Origin: Anseranas semipalmata | Lineage: Eukaryota > Chordata > Aves > Anseriformes > Anseranatidae | DNA: 64,000 nt | NCBI GenBank assembly: GCA_013399115.1 | Contig: VXAA01001102.1 | Span: 634,592 to 698,591 of the forward strand | Reading direction: 5' to 3' | In this document: positions 48,001 to 63,172 of the stretch, in pieces | Layout: each line of letters begins with the position of its first letter | Numbering within the stretch: the first letter of the stretch is position 1 | The notes under the pieces: generated by a model | The model's input: only the letters and a program-made list of their open reading frames with translations | The model's database searches: none | What the model was told of the DNA's origin: nothing | Position numbers and translations under genes: made by a program

Positions 48001-50571
48001 AGCCCAGAAACCTTTCCGGTGGGTGAGTCTATACCATCTTTACTCAGCAGTGCTGTTACTTTTTGTTTGTTTAATAATATAGCTGCTGACAGTGCCCTTT
48101 CTATAAGGCAGGATGGTAGCCCTGAAGGGAAAACACCATGCTTTAGTTCCTTCACTAGTGGGGCAATCTGCATCCGTATCTCCATCTCCCAGGACAGTAC
48201 ACAAGCTGCAAGTCATGAGTGTTCTCTTCCAGACAGCATCTGTTCACCTCTCCTATTTCAGCGGGCTAAAAAAGGGCACTAGATTTAAAAACAAACAAAC
48301 AAAAACATAATGAAGCATGGCTCTAAGTTTAATCATCAGGCATGTGGGCAGAAAAGGGCAGGAAATAACAGGCTTTGGATGCTTGCTGCAAGGAACATCT
48401 AACATAAAACGAATACGAAGTTCTGAAACCAAGGACCAGAACCTGCATATCTCCACATTCTTGGAGGGCAACATTTTCTTACACATCCTCTTTCTGGCTC
48501 AGTGAATCATGCATTCTTTTTCTGGATAGTAACACAGCTTCAGCCAGGAGAACTGAAGATAACATACAGCTTGACGACTGGGATATTTGCCTGGAAAGTG
48601 GAAGATGTAGGTTGATCGCTCCAGGCAAAAAAGGAAACTGAAGCAGGGTCTACCACATTCTGAACAAATGCTTTAACTAATAGTTTTTAAAAAGCAGCAG
48701 CACCTCCTCTTGCAAGTGCCTTCTGAAGCTGTCGCTGTATTTTGTAGAAGACTGACTCTGCAGTACGCACTGGGTACGACTGGAGAATTCCCACCTGACT
48801 GAAATCCCCAGGAACTATGGTTAAATAACAACATGCAGAAAGCAGACAATCACGAGCCAGGCATCCCGCTAATCATCCCTCCTACAAGTGGGAAAAAAAA
48901 ATAAATCGGATATCCCATGAACTTCAAAGCTATTAACTATACTGCCTACATTGCCCAGGCACCTTCAGAGCTTGATGATAAGACACAGAGGGTTTGGGGG
49001 GCTGTAATTTTGACCACAAGCACACAGAACAGGTCTATTTAAGTATTTCTATGAACCTATCTATAGATAAAAGTTGTAGCGGAAAGGATCAGAAAAACTG
49101 GGGGATAGGGATCAGAATCTGAGGTATAGGCTCATGTTGAAATTGCATTGATCACTTTCATGTCTCCCCAGACTCATCACTGACAGATAATTAACATTAA
49201 ACCATAGAATCCTTCTGCAGAGCGGACATTGTATTGAAAATATAATTGGAACATATATTGAAATTAATTGACAAGCGTTCTAAGTTATATCTACTCAGAG
49301 CTCATCCTTTTACGTAATGCACGTTTGCACGACTCATATGGTTAAAAAGCTATCCACTATAATAAATGCACACGTGTACCACCTATCAGTTTGCCTATTT
49401 ATCAAATCATTACCATTTTTCCCTGATAAGTTATTGTTAATTTGATCTGTGTGGGATGTGCAACATCCATTCTCTGGGCAGAATCCCACAGATATCCCTA
49501 AGCACGTGTTTGCTTTGGCACACTGTTTAAATAAACCTACTGGAAAACACACAGAGATAACAGACAATAGAAAAGTTGGAAAACCATCTCTGCTGATTAT
49601 TTTAAATTCAAGTGTAAGGTTTATCAGTTATCTACATAGTGTCAGCACATGCAAGATACGGCAATTTCAACATTACCACATCATTCAAGTAAGAGCTCTC
49701 AACATTTGCTTCGTAAGTGTAGGGAACCTTTGCGTTGTGCTGCCACGCCAGCTTTACATGGACAACACCGCTTATCAATATACTATATAGGAGACTTAAC
49801 ACTTCTCCAAGTACTAAAAGCCTAATTGAGCAGCAATTCATGCATAACGCTCCCTTGGTTTTGCATACAATATTCTATCCTCTTGCTTACGTTACTGATT
49901 TAATAGTCTGAAGGTTTTGGCTGAACAGGCAACTTCAGGTACAGAAACGCACGCGGAAGGCATCTCTGGAGCACCGTCTCTTGGCAGCTTGAAATTTCTT
50001 AGCAAACAGCAACTGGGAAGGATCTCTGCTTCTCCCTCTCCAGCCACTCTACACGGCACGGGATTTCTGCGCTGTAAATTTACAAACTGGTTTTCGTTAC
50101 CCACCTACCCTACCCTAGGACGCAAAGGAGAACAAGCGCCTTACGGATCGCGCTTCTTTCGCGCTGCATCGGCACCTTTGCGCACGGGCAAAGGGAGGCA
50201 ACGGAGCGAAGAAACTGCCAGCTGCAGAACCGAGGGTCCTGCACGCGGCGTCCTACAAAAAATGAACGAATTAATAAGCGAAACGGGACTGACGCTGCAA
50301 CTACACGGCACCCTCCTCGAGAGCTGGTTTGCAAGGCAGCCCGAAACGCGTACGGGCAGGCAAGCGGCAGCGGCAGCGCGCTCAAACCCGGGCACTGACC
50401 GCGCCGGGCAGCCGAGGCTCGGCTCGCCCCGGGGGTCCCGTGCGGCTGGCGGCAGCCAGGCCCCCGCGGGNCGGCGCCGCCCCCCGCCGCTCACCTGCTT
50501 GCTCCTGGAGTAGGGAGCCTTGCCAGGGCCCCCGTGGTAGCGCCGTACCCGCATTTTGCCGCCGCCATCGG
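8990..50571 (-). CDS. NUP153: NUP153, nuclear-basket nucleoporin (22 exons, start codon in assembly gap)
   Basis: Twenty-two exons on the minus strand, each with GT-AG borders, join in one frame to ~1,438 residues ending [13 protein letters not shown]. Human NUP153 has 1,475 residues and, as I recall, also 22 exons. Order: N-terminal pore-targeting region with the amphipathic helix (exon 2), Ser/Pro-rich linker with basic patches (exons 3-15), RanBP2-type C2C2 zinc fingers (exons 16-17), then a C-terminal FG domain (exons 18-21) and a basic tail (exon 22). The protein anchors the nuclear basket, binds Ran through the zinc fingers and importins/exportins through its FG repeats. Oddities: zinc finger 1 has lost cysteines, exon 18 has a 24-bp tandem duplication, and intron 12 holds an ERV LTR. 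The initiator ATG and roughly ten codons fall in the 50572-51239 gap. Confidence 0.97.
9541..9700 (-). CDS. NUP153: NUP153 exon 21 (C-terminal FG repeats)
   Basis: Acceptor ccttcccag, donor gtaaga. It encodes [19 protein letters not shown] then [19 protein letters not shown] and [12 protein letters not shown]. It holds the GVFTFGA motif, whose human counterpart near residue 1417 contacts the HIV-1 capsid. Phase 1 in, phase 2 out. Confidence 0.95.
10998..11270 (-). CDS. NUP153: NUP153 exon 20 (FG repeats)
   Basis: Acceptor ttctgttccctgag, donor gtgagt. The 273 bases encode about seven FG units: SFVFGSG, PAFGAS, AFGQS, SFGSL, AFGSV, VFGQQ and GFGSG. Spacers are Ser, Ala, Gln and Pro rich and lack charge, as is usual for the C-terminal FG domain. 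Confidence 0.95.
12917..13285 (-). CDS. NUP153: NUP153 exon 19 (FG repeats)
   Basis: Acceptor cttcctctcag, donor gtacat. It starts [12 protein letters not shown], as in mammals, then carries VFGSV, FVFGQA, AFGNS, FGFSQ, FVFGSG and FTFGAT. 369 bases, phase 1 to phase 1. Confidence 0.95.
14937..15803 (-). CDS. NUP153: NUP153 exon 18 (largest FG exon)
   Basis: Acceptor tttatttctgcag, donor gtaaac; 867 bases. It encodes the FxFG-rich part: FTFGV, FKFGEQ, FKFGIA, FKFGIS, FTFGLS, FQFGTA, FSFGTS, FAFGTI, FSFGSA, VFGKK and FSFGVP, separated by Lys/Glu-rich spacers (for example [12 protein letters not shown]). It contains an in-frame 24-bp tandem duplication at 15605-15652. Confidence 0.96.
15605..15652 (-). 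repeat. 24-bp tandem duplication inside NUP153 exon 18
   Basis: Two adjacent 24-base units (15605-15628 and 15629-15652) differ at two bases. They encode ESASSNTA followed by ESASSSTA, keeping the frame. The human protein as I recall it lacks this Ser/Ala block between GFKIG and GFKFS. Confidence 0.9.
16330..16524 (-). CDS. NUP153: NUP153 exon 17 (zinc finger 4)
   Basis: Acceptor gcttgtctcacag, donor gtaata; 195 bases. It encodes a RanBP2-type finger, W-D-C-x2-C-x10-C-x2-C, starting [18 protein letters not shown] and ending [10 protein letters not shown]. All four cysteines are present, as is the Leu-Val before the Asn that contacts Ran in this family. Confidence 0.96.
16989..17044. repeat. 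A-rich (CAAA)n simple repeat
   Basis: Imperfect CAAA/GAAA runs within NUP153 intron 16; on the gene strand it is T-rich. Confidence 0.7.
18433..19023 (-). CDS. NUP153: NUP153 exon 16 (zinc fingers 1-3; finger 1 degenerate)
   Basis: Acceptor ttttttactctcctag, donor gtatgg; 591 bases. Finger 2 ([21 protein letters not shown], about 18633-18715) and finger 3 ([18 protein letters not shown] then VAC, about 18433-18515) are intact C2C2 fingers, each preceded by GFGDKF or DFGDKF. The finger 1 position (about 18840-18915) reads [20 protein letters not shown] then LTCQTTK: Ser replaces the first Cys, Tyr replaces the third, and two residues are inserted. The upstream [12 protein letters not shown] aligns with human YTRPAISSFSSSG. 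Confidence 0.95.
20571..20690 (-). CDS. NUP153: NUP153 exon 15
   Basis: Acceptor tttctgaag, donor gtgaga; 120 bases. It encodes [20 protein letters not shown] to [14 protein letters not shown], poorly conserved apart from ILKxP, which matches human ILKSP just before the zinc fingers. The acceptor is weak, but phase 1 on both sides fits both neighbours. Confidence 0.85.
21003..21093 (-). CDS. NUP153: NUP153 exon 14 (tandem NAGNAG acceptor)
   Basis: It encodes [20 protein letters not shown], very close to mammalian [20 protein letters not shown]. The acceptor reads ttcatag|cag, so either AG can be used. The first gives an extra Gln and the second starts at 21090; both keep frame. The donor is gtaact. 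Confidence 0.93.
21344..21436 (-). CDS. NUP153: NUP153 exon 13
   Basis: 93 bases, whole codons, donor gtaagt. It encodes [20 protein letters not shown] then [11 protein letters not shown]. The [17 protein letters not shown] block is conserved with mammals. Confidence 0.94.
21947..22475 (-). mobile_element. Decayed endogenous-retrovirus LTR (solo), same sense as NUP153
   Basis: Read on the minus strand this is the well-known bird ERV LTR. It starts near ctggttttggtggggatagag, continues through ggggtgcacaaggagctggg, ggacagctgacccc and a TATA-like element (gccataaatgctggg), and ends near gtgcttagctgcc and ggttaaaccacg. No internal gag/pol/env sequence flanks it, so it is a solo LTR in NUP153 intron 12. 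AATAA occurs at both edges (21942-21946 and 22476-22480) and could be a 5-bp target duplication, but the terminal TG/CA are eroded. A 37-base N gap and a C-run interrupt it. Identification is from memory of bird repeats; the subfamily is not assigned. Confidence 0.85.
22130..22166. other. Assembly gap (37 N) inside the LTR
   Basis: A run of N followed by a C-rich tract (about 22167-22193). The homopolymer probably caused the gap. Confidence 1.
22750..22887 (-). CDS. NUP153: NUP153 exon 12
   Basis: Acceptor ttgttacaactttag, donor gtaagt; 138 bases. It encodes [20 protein letters not shown] then [10 protein letters not shown]. It aligns with human VPVLPKISLPI...FNFSSPE. Confidence 0.93.
24456..24582 (-). 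CDS. NUP153: NUP153 exon 11
   Basis: Acceptor attgtgtgctag, donor gtaaat; 127 bases, entering in phase 2. It encodes [20 protein letters not shown] and [28 protein letters not shown] is shared with mammalian NUP153. Confidence 0.93.
26601..26617. repeat. (AAT)n microsatellite
   Basis: Five to six AAT units in NUP153 intron 10. A similar short run lies near 29611-29624. Confidence 0.8.
27309..27361 (-). CDS. NUP153: NUP153 exon 10 (53-base micro-exon)
   Basis: Acceptor ttatcttgcag, donor gtatga. It encodes [17 protein letters not shown] and two bases of a Ser codon completed by exon 11. It is short, but both splice sites are good and the phase joins both neighbours. Confidence 0.88.
27761..27802. 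repeat. (CAAA)n / A-rich simple repeat
   Basis: caaacaaacaaaac followed by A-runs broken by single C, in NUP153 intron 9. Confidence 0.75.
28486..28632 (-). CDS. NUP153: NUP153 exon 9
   Basis: Acceptor ttccctttcaaag, donor gtaagt; 147 bases. It encodes [20 protein letters not shown] to [15 protein letters not shown](K/R)LMTPK is conserved with mammals. Confidence 0.93.
30951..31004 (-). CDS. NUP153: NUP153 exon 8 (54 bases, basic patch)
   Basis: Acceptor tttcccttag, donor gtaaga. It encodes [18 protein letters not shown], ending in an NLS-like QPKRKR. Complete codons at both ends. Confidence 0.92.
31102..31152 (-). CDS. NUP153: NUP153 exon 7 (51 bases)
   Basis: Acceptor gttttttcaacag, donor gtaagt. 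It encodes [24 protein letters not shown] is identical to the human protein; the Pro-rich remainder has diverged. Confidence 0.93.
31280..31396 (-). CDS. NUP153: NUP153 exon 6
   Basis: Acceptor ctattttttttccag, donor gtaaat; 117 bases. It encodes [20 protein letters not shown], then [18 protein letters not shown], close to human [11 protein letters not shown]...[17 protein letters not shown]. Confidence 0.95.
31720..31945 (-). mobile_element. CR1 LINE 3' fragment (bird type)
   Basis: The + strand carries the classic antisense CR1 text: tccatcctctttacaccctc, then gataagatcccccctgaacc, aaggctgaacagtcccagtt, and ctcagcctctcctcagagga. The element therefore lies in minus orientation, as a truncated ~225-base 3' region in NUP153 intron 5. 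No reverse transcriptase reading frame is present. Confidence 0.9.
32976..33107 (-). CDS. NUP153: NUP153 exon 5
   Basis: Acceptor atgtttctgtag, donor gtatga; 132 bases. It encodes [20 protein letters not shown] and [18 protein letters not shown]. [14 protein letters not shown] is a strongly conserved NUP153 block. Confidence 0.96.
33190..33314 (-). CDS. NUP153: NUP153 exon 4
   Basis: Acceptor attttggcag, donor gtaagt; 125 bases. It encodes [20 protein letters not shown] and [18 protein letters not shown], matching human SSKKPAFNLSAFGTLSPS. Confidence 0.94.
34342..34371. repeat. Three near-tandem copies of a 9-mer
   Basis: cgtattcca occurs at 34342-34350, 34352-34360 and 34363-34371 with 1-2 base spacers, in NUP153 intron 3. 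Confidence 0.8.
34559..34807 (-). CDS. NUP153: NUP153 exon 3
   Basis: Acceptor cttgttcttgtttag, donor gtaatt; 249 bases. It encodes [20 protein letters not shown], then [20 protein letters not shown] and [11 protein letters not shown]. The [16 protein letters not shown] segment is nearly identical to the human pore-targeting region. Confidence 0.96.
36899..37103 (-). CDS. NUP153: NUP153 exon 2 (amphipathic helix)
   Basis: Acceptor tttctttcaaccag, donor gtatgt; 205 bases. It begins [20 protein letters not shown], the membrane-binding amphipathic helix that targets NUP153 to the pore (known from mammals and Xenopus). It then diverges into an Asn/Met-rich stretch ([12 protein letters not shown] to MNMG), shorter than the human counterpart. 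Confidence 0.97.
40185..40475 (-). promoter_or_regulatory. Intronic CpG-rich island with consensus splice donor (possible alternative first exon)
   Basis: About 25 CpG in ~290 bases stand in an otherwise AT-rich intron. On the minus strand GGCAG|GTGAGT gives a near-perfect donor with the cut at 40254/40253. A promoter here would produce a first exon that could splice to NUP153 exon 2. Which transcript, if any, is made cannot be told from sequence. Confidence 0.4.
40205..40236. repeat. Perfect 16-bp tandem duplication
   Basis: aaacgccaggctcctc is repeated head to tail at 40205-40220 and 40221-40236, at the edge of the intronic CpG island. Confidence 0.9.
41203..41220. repeat. 18-bp palindrome
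   Basis: tgcgccag-ct-ctggcgca: perfect 8-base arms with a 2-base centre, in NUP153 intron 1. It could be a hairpin or a symmetric protein site; no factor is assigned. Confidence 0.7.
50495..50571 (-). CDS. NUP153: NUP153 exon 1 (3' part; start codon lost in gap)
   Basis: Visible residues [20 protein letters not shown] then SRSKQ precede the donor gtgagc. They align with human GGGGKIRTRRCHQGPIKPYQ. The true ATG is therefore further 5', inside the N run. An ATG at 50568 (ATGGCGGCGGC) is in another frame and is not the start of NUP153. Confidence 0.9.
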
Positions 50572-51239
50572 NNNNNNNNNNNNNNNNNNNNNNNNNNNNN
50601 NNNNNNNNNNNNNNNNNNNNNNNNNNNNNNNNNNNNNNNNNNNNNNNNNNNNNNNNNNNNNNNNNNNNNNNNNNNNNNNNNNNNNNNNNNNNNNNNNNNN
50701 NNNNNNNNNNNNNNNNNNNNNNNNNNNNNNNNNNNNNNNNNNNNNNNNNNNNNNNNNNNNNNNNNNNNNNNNNNNNNNNNNNNNNNNNNNNNNNNNNNNN
50801 NNNNNNNNNNNNNNNNNNNNNNNNNNNNNNNNNNNNNNNNNNNNNNNNNNNNNNNNNNNNNNNNNNNNNNNNNNNNNNNNNNNNNNNNNNNNNNNNNNNN
50901 NNNNNNNNNNNNNNNNNNNNNNNNNNNNNNNNNNNNNNNNNNNNNNNNNNNNNNNNNNNNNNNNNNNNNNNNNNNNNNNNNNNNNNNNNNNNNNNNNNNN
51001 NNNNNNNNNNNNNNNNNNNNNNNNNNNNNNNNNNNNNNNNNNNNNNNNNNNNNNNNNNNNNNNNNNNNNNNNNNNNNNNNNNNNNNNNNNNNNNNNNNNN
51101 NNNNNNNNNNNNNNNNNNNNNNNNNNNNNNNNNNNNNNNNNNNNNNNNNNNNNNNNNNNNNNNNNNNNNNNNNNNNNNNNNNNNNNNNNNNNNNNNNNNN
51201 NNNNNNNNNNNNNNNNNNNNNNNNNNNNNNNNNNNNNNN
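50572..51239. other. Assembly gap (668 N)
   Basis: It covers the NUP153 start codon and the promoter core. A single N also occurs at 50471. Any open frame reported across this run is an artefact. Confidence 1.
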
Positions 51240-51480
51240 AAGGCGAGGCGGGAGCGGCACGCGGGGCAGCCCGCGGCTCTGCCGTCAGCCGGGGGCAAGC
51301 AGGGCGCAGCGAGCCGGAGCCAACTTCTGCTTCCTCCGGAGGAAGAACGCGTTTCCGCGGCAGACGAGAGAAATGTAAATATTTACGCTTCTTCCCCCTT
51401 TTTTTTTTGTGTGTGTGGCTAAAAGTGAAGTTCAGGAAAATCTGCGGCCCCACATCTCGTTTTAGCGGCGCTGGGAATGG

Positions 51481-54400
51481 TGGAGCAGAGCGGGAAGCCC
51501 CAAGCGCCTTCGCTACATGAAGTCCGTAAAAACATTCCCCCTGAAGCACAGAGGGTGCTGGAAGTGAATGGGACTGCGATGACGAAAGACAGAGGTGTTA
51601 TGTAGCTCGCACCCCTTTCACCCATCTCCACCCAAAATAAAAGCATGCCACAGCACACACCTGAAGAAAATGCTTATCAAACTCAAGGGTTTTAGGTGAA
51701 CTCAAACGAGCAAGGGCCGGAAGAAAGGCAAACCAGCAGCAGAGAAGGAACTGCTTTTACAATGAGTCTTACTTGGGAGGTTTGCACTGCCCGGTCTTTG
51801 CTTCTTGTTTTTACTTGAATTTTTTAACCCCTTTGGTGTCTTTCCAGCTCTCCTGTGATTTCACAGGAGATTTCACAGGATTTGCTAATTCTCAAGTCCT
51901 TACTCCTGCTCCCATCATCATCAAAAGGAGATAACCATTTCTGAAACCCCGGTAGAGTGGAATTACTTTCTAAATGTATCCTCCTCATGAACTACATCTT
52001 CAGAACTCTGTAGTCTCTTCCTCTCCTTCCATATCGGTGTAAATACAATTTTAGATGCAGTGGGATGGCTTAAAATAATACACACTCCCAGGACACAGAA
52101 AGCATGGGTTTAGAAGTCACCTGGAAGAACCACTTCATCTTGTGTAAACTGCTGGCGCGCTACATTTGCATACCAATTTCAGGATAAGGTTTGGTTCCTA
52201 AAATATGCTTGTCAAAAAAGATTTACATCAATATAATCATCAAAATGCAAGTAGCATTTAGCCTGGATTTGTAACTGCTTTGGTCCAGAAAGCAATTATC
52301 ATGCTAAATTCTAACTTATGGCAGGGGAAAGAAGAGTATCATGATGGGTTTCCATTACGGGAAGAACAAGATTCACAAAGGGATATAAATTGTGCCCTTT
52401 AATAACAGGCACTGAGCAGTGAAAATGTTCCCTTCTCCAACAAGATCTGCTCGGGGAACTGACTAAAACCACTCCTGCATTGGATGTGTGACAGCTAGGC
52501 AAATGTAAAATAAAAGTTTCCTCTCTCATGCATGCAAAGTGTATTAAGGTAACCATATTACAGTAACATGATTTTCTTTTCCAGATCAGTGTCAAAGGCA
52601 GCTACACTATGTTTGCTCTGTAAATTCAAATGCTGCTTTATTTACTTATTTTACTTCCATTTTTCTTATTTAGAAGAATTTCCATATGGTGACAGGCCTT
52701 TAATGACACTCATGACTCAGAAATATTTGCAGATGCAGTCAAACAGTGTCTATTAACATGAGTCACTGAAGTTAATTGTTATTAAAAATGAGCCAAAACA
52801 AAAGGCAAATATATATGTATCCAGCAGAATGATAGCGATCATCACCATTTGATCAATCTTCCCTGTGAGTTATATCTGCAAGTTACTTTGAGGTAGCGCT
52901 AGATAGAAGCTGTTGGTCCAGAGCACCCCTGCAAAAAGAAACATTCATGGCTTAAGTACTATTTACTCTTTTTGTATCCTTTTAAGTACTCTCTACCCTT
53001 TTTGGGCTCTTGTCTTTTCCCACTCACTCATTACAGGATTAGTAATGTCTGATCAGAAAACAGATAGGAAAAACACTCACTACTATTCTTGAAGAAACTA
53101 GCAGGTTTTTAAGTAAAAGCACTCTATTGCAGCTAGGTACAATGAAAAGAGTTTATGAAACCATTACTGGATATTCTTGTAGAAAACTCCATTGAGCTTG
53201 AAAAAAAAAAAGCATTTCAGCTAGGTAAAACAGAGAAAACAACTGGAAGAAGTAAAGTATAGTGGTGTTGAAAAAGTTGCTTCAAAGACTTTTAATTAAA
53301 AAAAAAAAAAAGCAAGCTCCTACTGCAATCCTATCTTTGTCAAACTGATGGGAGGCACCCATATGATGTGTTCATCTCATACAGTAGTTGTAACAACAGC
53401 TGTAAAGTTTACCCAGTAAAAAGACTCAAAGCTTTCTAGCAGTTCTGGTGCAATCACTTCTTCCTGAATTTGCAATTTGTGGTTAACACAGCAGTACAGG
53501 AAGAAATTTGGCTTTTACTATGCTGTTATGGTAAAGAATCTGCACTGCGCACACCATCCCAATCCCATGCATGCACTCCTAATGGGAAAGAGGAATAGGC
53601 TAGTAAGTCTCAGGAGATGGAAAAAGAGGTCAGAACTATTTTAGAACAGTAGCACACCGGCTGCAACCAACATACTCTCCTCCTCTTGTCATTTTTGTTT
53701 ATGTTGACCACAAGAGAATACACTCCCAACATTTTTCAGATCTGGAGAACTAATGGCCAAAACAACCTCATTCACTGAACTACAAAAATTATATTTTCAC
53801 TATCTAGTCCAGAACAGAAGGTGGATGTCTGAGAATAGTCTCTATCATAGAGTGTAGAGACCTTGTTAATAGGCAAAGTCTGCATAAAAGGGGTGGCCAC
53901 AGACTGATTTTCTGAGGTTCATATAGTTTGGTCATATACCATCACAGTATCAGACTAAATGAAATCACATATCTACATGGGCCCCTCGTTACACAGTTCA
54001 CATATTATAGGCCAGCCTCTCAAATGCCAAAAATCAGCACAGATACTTCACAGTATTTCTGCTGGGCCCACATATCCTTAGCATCATGTTTTTGGTTGAT
54101 AACACAAGCGTTTCCACAAAGTACTCAATGCAACCTAACTACAGTGGTTGGGTGATGCTATGCAAGCCATGTCAAAGCAGCACATCACGCAGGCACAGAC
54201 CTGGAAACTGTCTTGCTGCTCATGGTGAGGATACTAGATACAAAATCCTTTGCTTAGCTGACACGTTTGTACTTCTGAGCTCAAGCACCACAGCTAACTG
54301 CACTACAACTGAAGTGGCATCAAGTCTTGTAAGGTTTTGAAGCTTCAACACTGCCATCCAAATTCAAGGAGCCTGCATCTATTATCTTCAATTTGCCCGG

Positions 54401-56031
54401 CTCAGTCCCCTGAAACAACTCCATATATGCGCACAAGCAACCCCTTTCCCACCCAGATTCTCTTTGCTTCGTATATTCCACCTCTAGCTTGTGTCATTCT
54501 TATTAATACGTCCTTCACCGTAACCCGCAAAAGACTCACTAGTTCACACAAGGAAGTGACCCAGCAAATTCCTGTTCCCAGCCACATTGTTTCCATGCTT
54601 TGGGGAGAGCTAGTTGTAGTTGCTGAAACTGGGATGCCACTCCCCCCTACCTATGCCAGGTTCTTTGCCTTCTGTCTCTTCCTACATGTAATCTGCACTA
54701 AAACCAGGAAGGATGTGCTTCCTATAGTATTCCAGAAGCCTTTTCTGTTTTAGAATGTCCTAATTCCATGGCAGGACTATGACAATATTCCTAGCAAAAA
54801 TTCAACAGCTAAGAGAGAACAGAGGCAGTTTCTGGTCATCAGCTAGAAGTAACCTGTAAGTACTGAGAAGTCACTTCACAGAACAGGATTTGTATTACAT
54901 TTAAGAACAGCACGTGGCTTATGCCATTACTTTCATTAACTACACTAAGTCCTAAGAAAGGCAAAGAATTCGATTCTTATCTGCCATCACAGCAGTTACG
55001 GTTTAGATTGCCCCCAAAACACACATGGCAGTACCAAACCTGTCCTGACTAGCTTTAACAGCTTCCACAGCTATTAACTATGGTAATTTCTGATTCCTTT
55101 TTTCTTGAAAGAATAGTCTGTTTCCAGCGTAACTTATTTATCATTACATACATTGTTAATTGACAACTACCTCTCAATACACCTAGGGTTAGGTAGTCCC
55201 TATGACTGGAAAATACTTGATACCCTTCAAGATGAGAACAGTTTAAAGGCAGCGACTCACAAAATTGGTAGCTTAAAGCAAAGCTTTCCTCATTGCTCTC
55301 TCATCTCCTTTGACTTGGATACTGTCACATCCTTCCACCAAAGCTTTATAACCTCATTACCATACAACATCTAGGCATCAGGAAGACCATAGAAATTACA
55401 GAGGTTAGGATAGGGTACAACTTAAGGAGTTGTTACTAGGATTTTTTTTTCCTGGTGGATTATTTTTCCTCCTTTATGCCAGCAAGTTATTTTCTCCAAG
55501 AATTTTTAGGTTTAAGAACATGCATTACATTGCACCAGTTTCTTCGCTGTAAAGTGTCAGCTGAGAAGTCTAGCAGTAAGAAGGACAAAGGAAAGCTGAA
55601 TGCTGAGACAGATTGTCAGCAGGGATCATCCTTGGTCCATGGAATGTTTGCAGCTATGGCAGTTGAAGTCTGCACTTCTGTATGTTTAAAATACCATATT
55701 TATAAGCCAATTTTAACTGACCTAGCAGATAACAGTAGTACAGTTAGCGCCTGCAGCAACAAATGGACACAAGTGTTCCCACAGCAAAACCTGGGAATGT
55801 CTCCCATATATACTTTTAATCTAAGCAAGCATGTGAAGGGCTTGTAGATTACCTAAGTAACCTGGAAAACAACCTGTGAGAGCTAGATTTTGCTAGTGGC
55901 CTAATGCCCATACAAAAATAGAGACAGATTAAATACCCTTACTACTTCATTAAATTCCGTAAGCCAGAAGAGAATGTGCTGCACACACGTAAGAGTAAAG
56001 TCCCTTGCTGGCAGGTTTGCAGAAACAAAAT
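51481..56031. other. Intergenic region between NUP153 promoter and the TRNAU1AP-like gene
   Basis: I recognise no coding exon, RNA gene or transposon. The only structures seen are short runs and the 12-bp tandem at 51857-51880. It could hold regulatory elements or unannotated non-coding transcripts that sequence alone does not reveal. Confidence 0.6.
51857..51880. repeat. Perfect 12-bp tandem duplication
   Basis: gatttcacagga at 51857-51868 and again at 51869-51880, just outside the NUP153 CpG island. Confidence 0.85.
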
Positions 56032-56037
56032 TTTATT
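56032..56037 (-). terminator. Poly(A) signal of the TRNAU1AP-like gene
   Basis: AATAAA on the minus strand. A GT-rich element (cgtgtgtgcag, near 55990) follows about 45 bases downstream, the expected arrangement for a cleavage site. Confidence 0.6.
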
Positions 56038-56271
56038 TACACAGGCAAGTCTATCTTTAGACCCCATTAACTCTTTACATTTCTAGAATATTTACATGAT
56101 TTCATGATGCTCCAAGAATAGAGTGATGACAAAAAAAGATTACAGAAACTGTCAAAAGCATAGCAAAAAAAACCCAACCTATCATTGTGCTTTAAAACTT
56201 ATGAGCTAGAGTAATGTAGAAGAAATGTAGTTTTAGCACCTTGGTCATAACGGTCATGCTATATAAGACAC
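56032..56271 (-). other. TRNAU1AP-like 3' UTR
   Basis: A short UTR of about 240 bases between the TAA at 56274-56272 and an AATAAA (minus strand, 56037-56032). Confidence 0.65.
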
Positions 56272-63087
<6,816 letters not shown>

Positions 63088-63099
<12 letters not shown>

Positions 63100-63172
63100 G
63101 GTTGAAAAAAAATCTGTCTTCTGCCTTTCTCAAGGAATACAGCTGCACAGGTTGTTTATTGCAATTCTTCAG
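63088..63172 (-). CDS. TRNAU1APL: TRNAU1AP-like 5' exon with candidate start codon
   Basis: A possible acceptor (tttcttttttcag) ends at 63173 and a donor (gtaaga) follows 63088. An ATG at 63099 in good context (caaccATGg) gives MANQ and joins the next exon in frame; stops precede it in that frame. The whole exon is also open in another frame (LKNCNKQPVQLYSLRKAEDR to FNHGKP) that faintly resembles the end of RRM1 (LHKINGKP...RFKLN). A T8 run lies between the two readings. Confidence 0.5.

Larger units (their letters stand above)
37104..50494 (-). other. NUP153: NUP153 intron 1 (13.4 kb)
   Basis: No coding exon recognised. It holds a CpG-rich island with a good minus-strand donor (about 40185-40475), an 18-bp palindrome (41203-41220) and scattered homopolymer runs. 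No CR1 or LTR could be identified in it by eye. Confidence 0.8.
50110..51480 (-). promoter_or_regulatory. NUP153: NUP153 CpG-island promoter, interrupted by gap
   Basis: Dense CpG on both sides of the gap (50110-50571 and 51240-51480), surrounding exon 1. The GC-rich core is unsequenced. The transcription start should lie in or just right of the gap. Confidence 0.75.

Noticed and set aside
49917..50513. 198-codon + strand open frame across the NUP153 exon 1 region
   Set aside because: It runs through GC-rich, stop-poor sequence antisense to NUP153 exon 1, its donor and intron 1. It has no recognisable domain and runs up to sequence bordering the gap, so it is best read as chance.
50568..50568. 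ATG (ATGGCGGCGGC) as the NUP153 start
   Set aside because: It is in a different frame from [13 protein letters not shown], which aligns with the known N-terminus and splices correctly to GIISRVTES.
50141..51549. Several very long open frames spanning the N run
   Set aside because: They exist only because N bases translate as X; they hold no evidence of coding.
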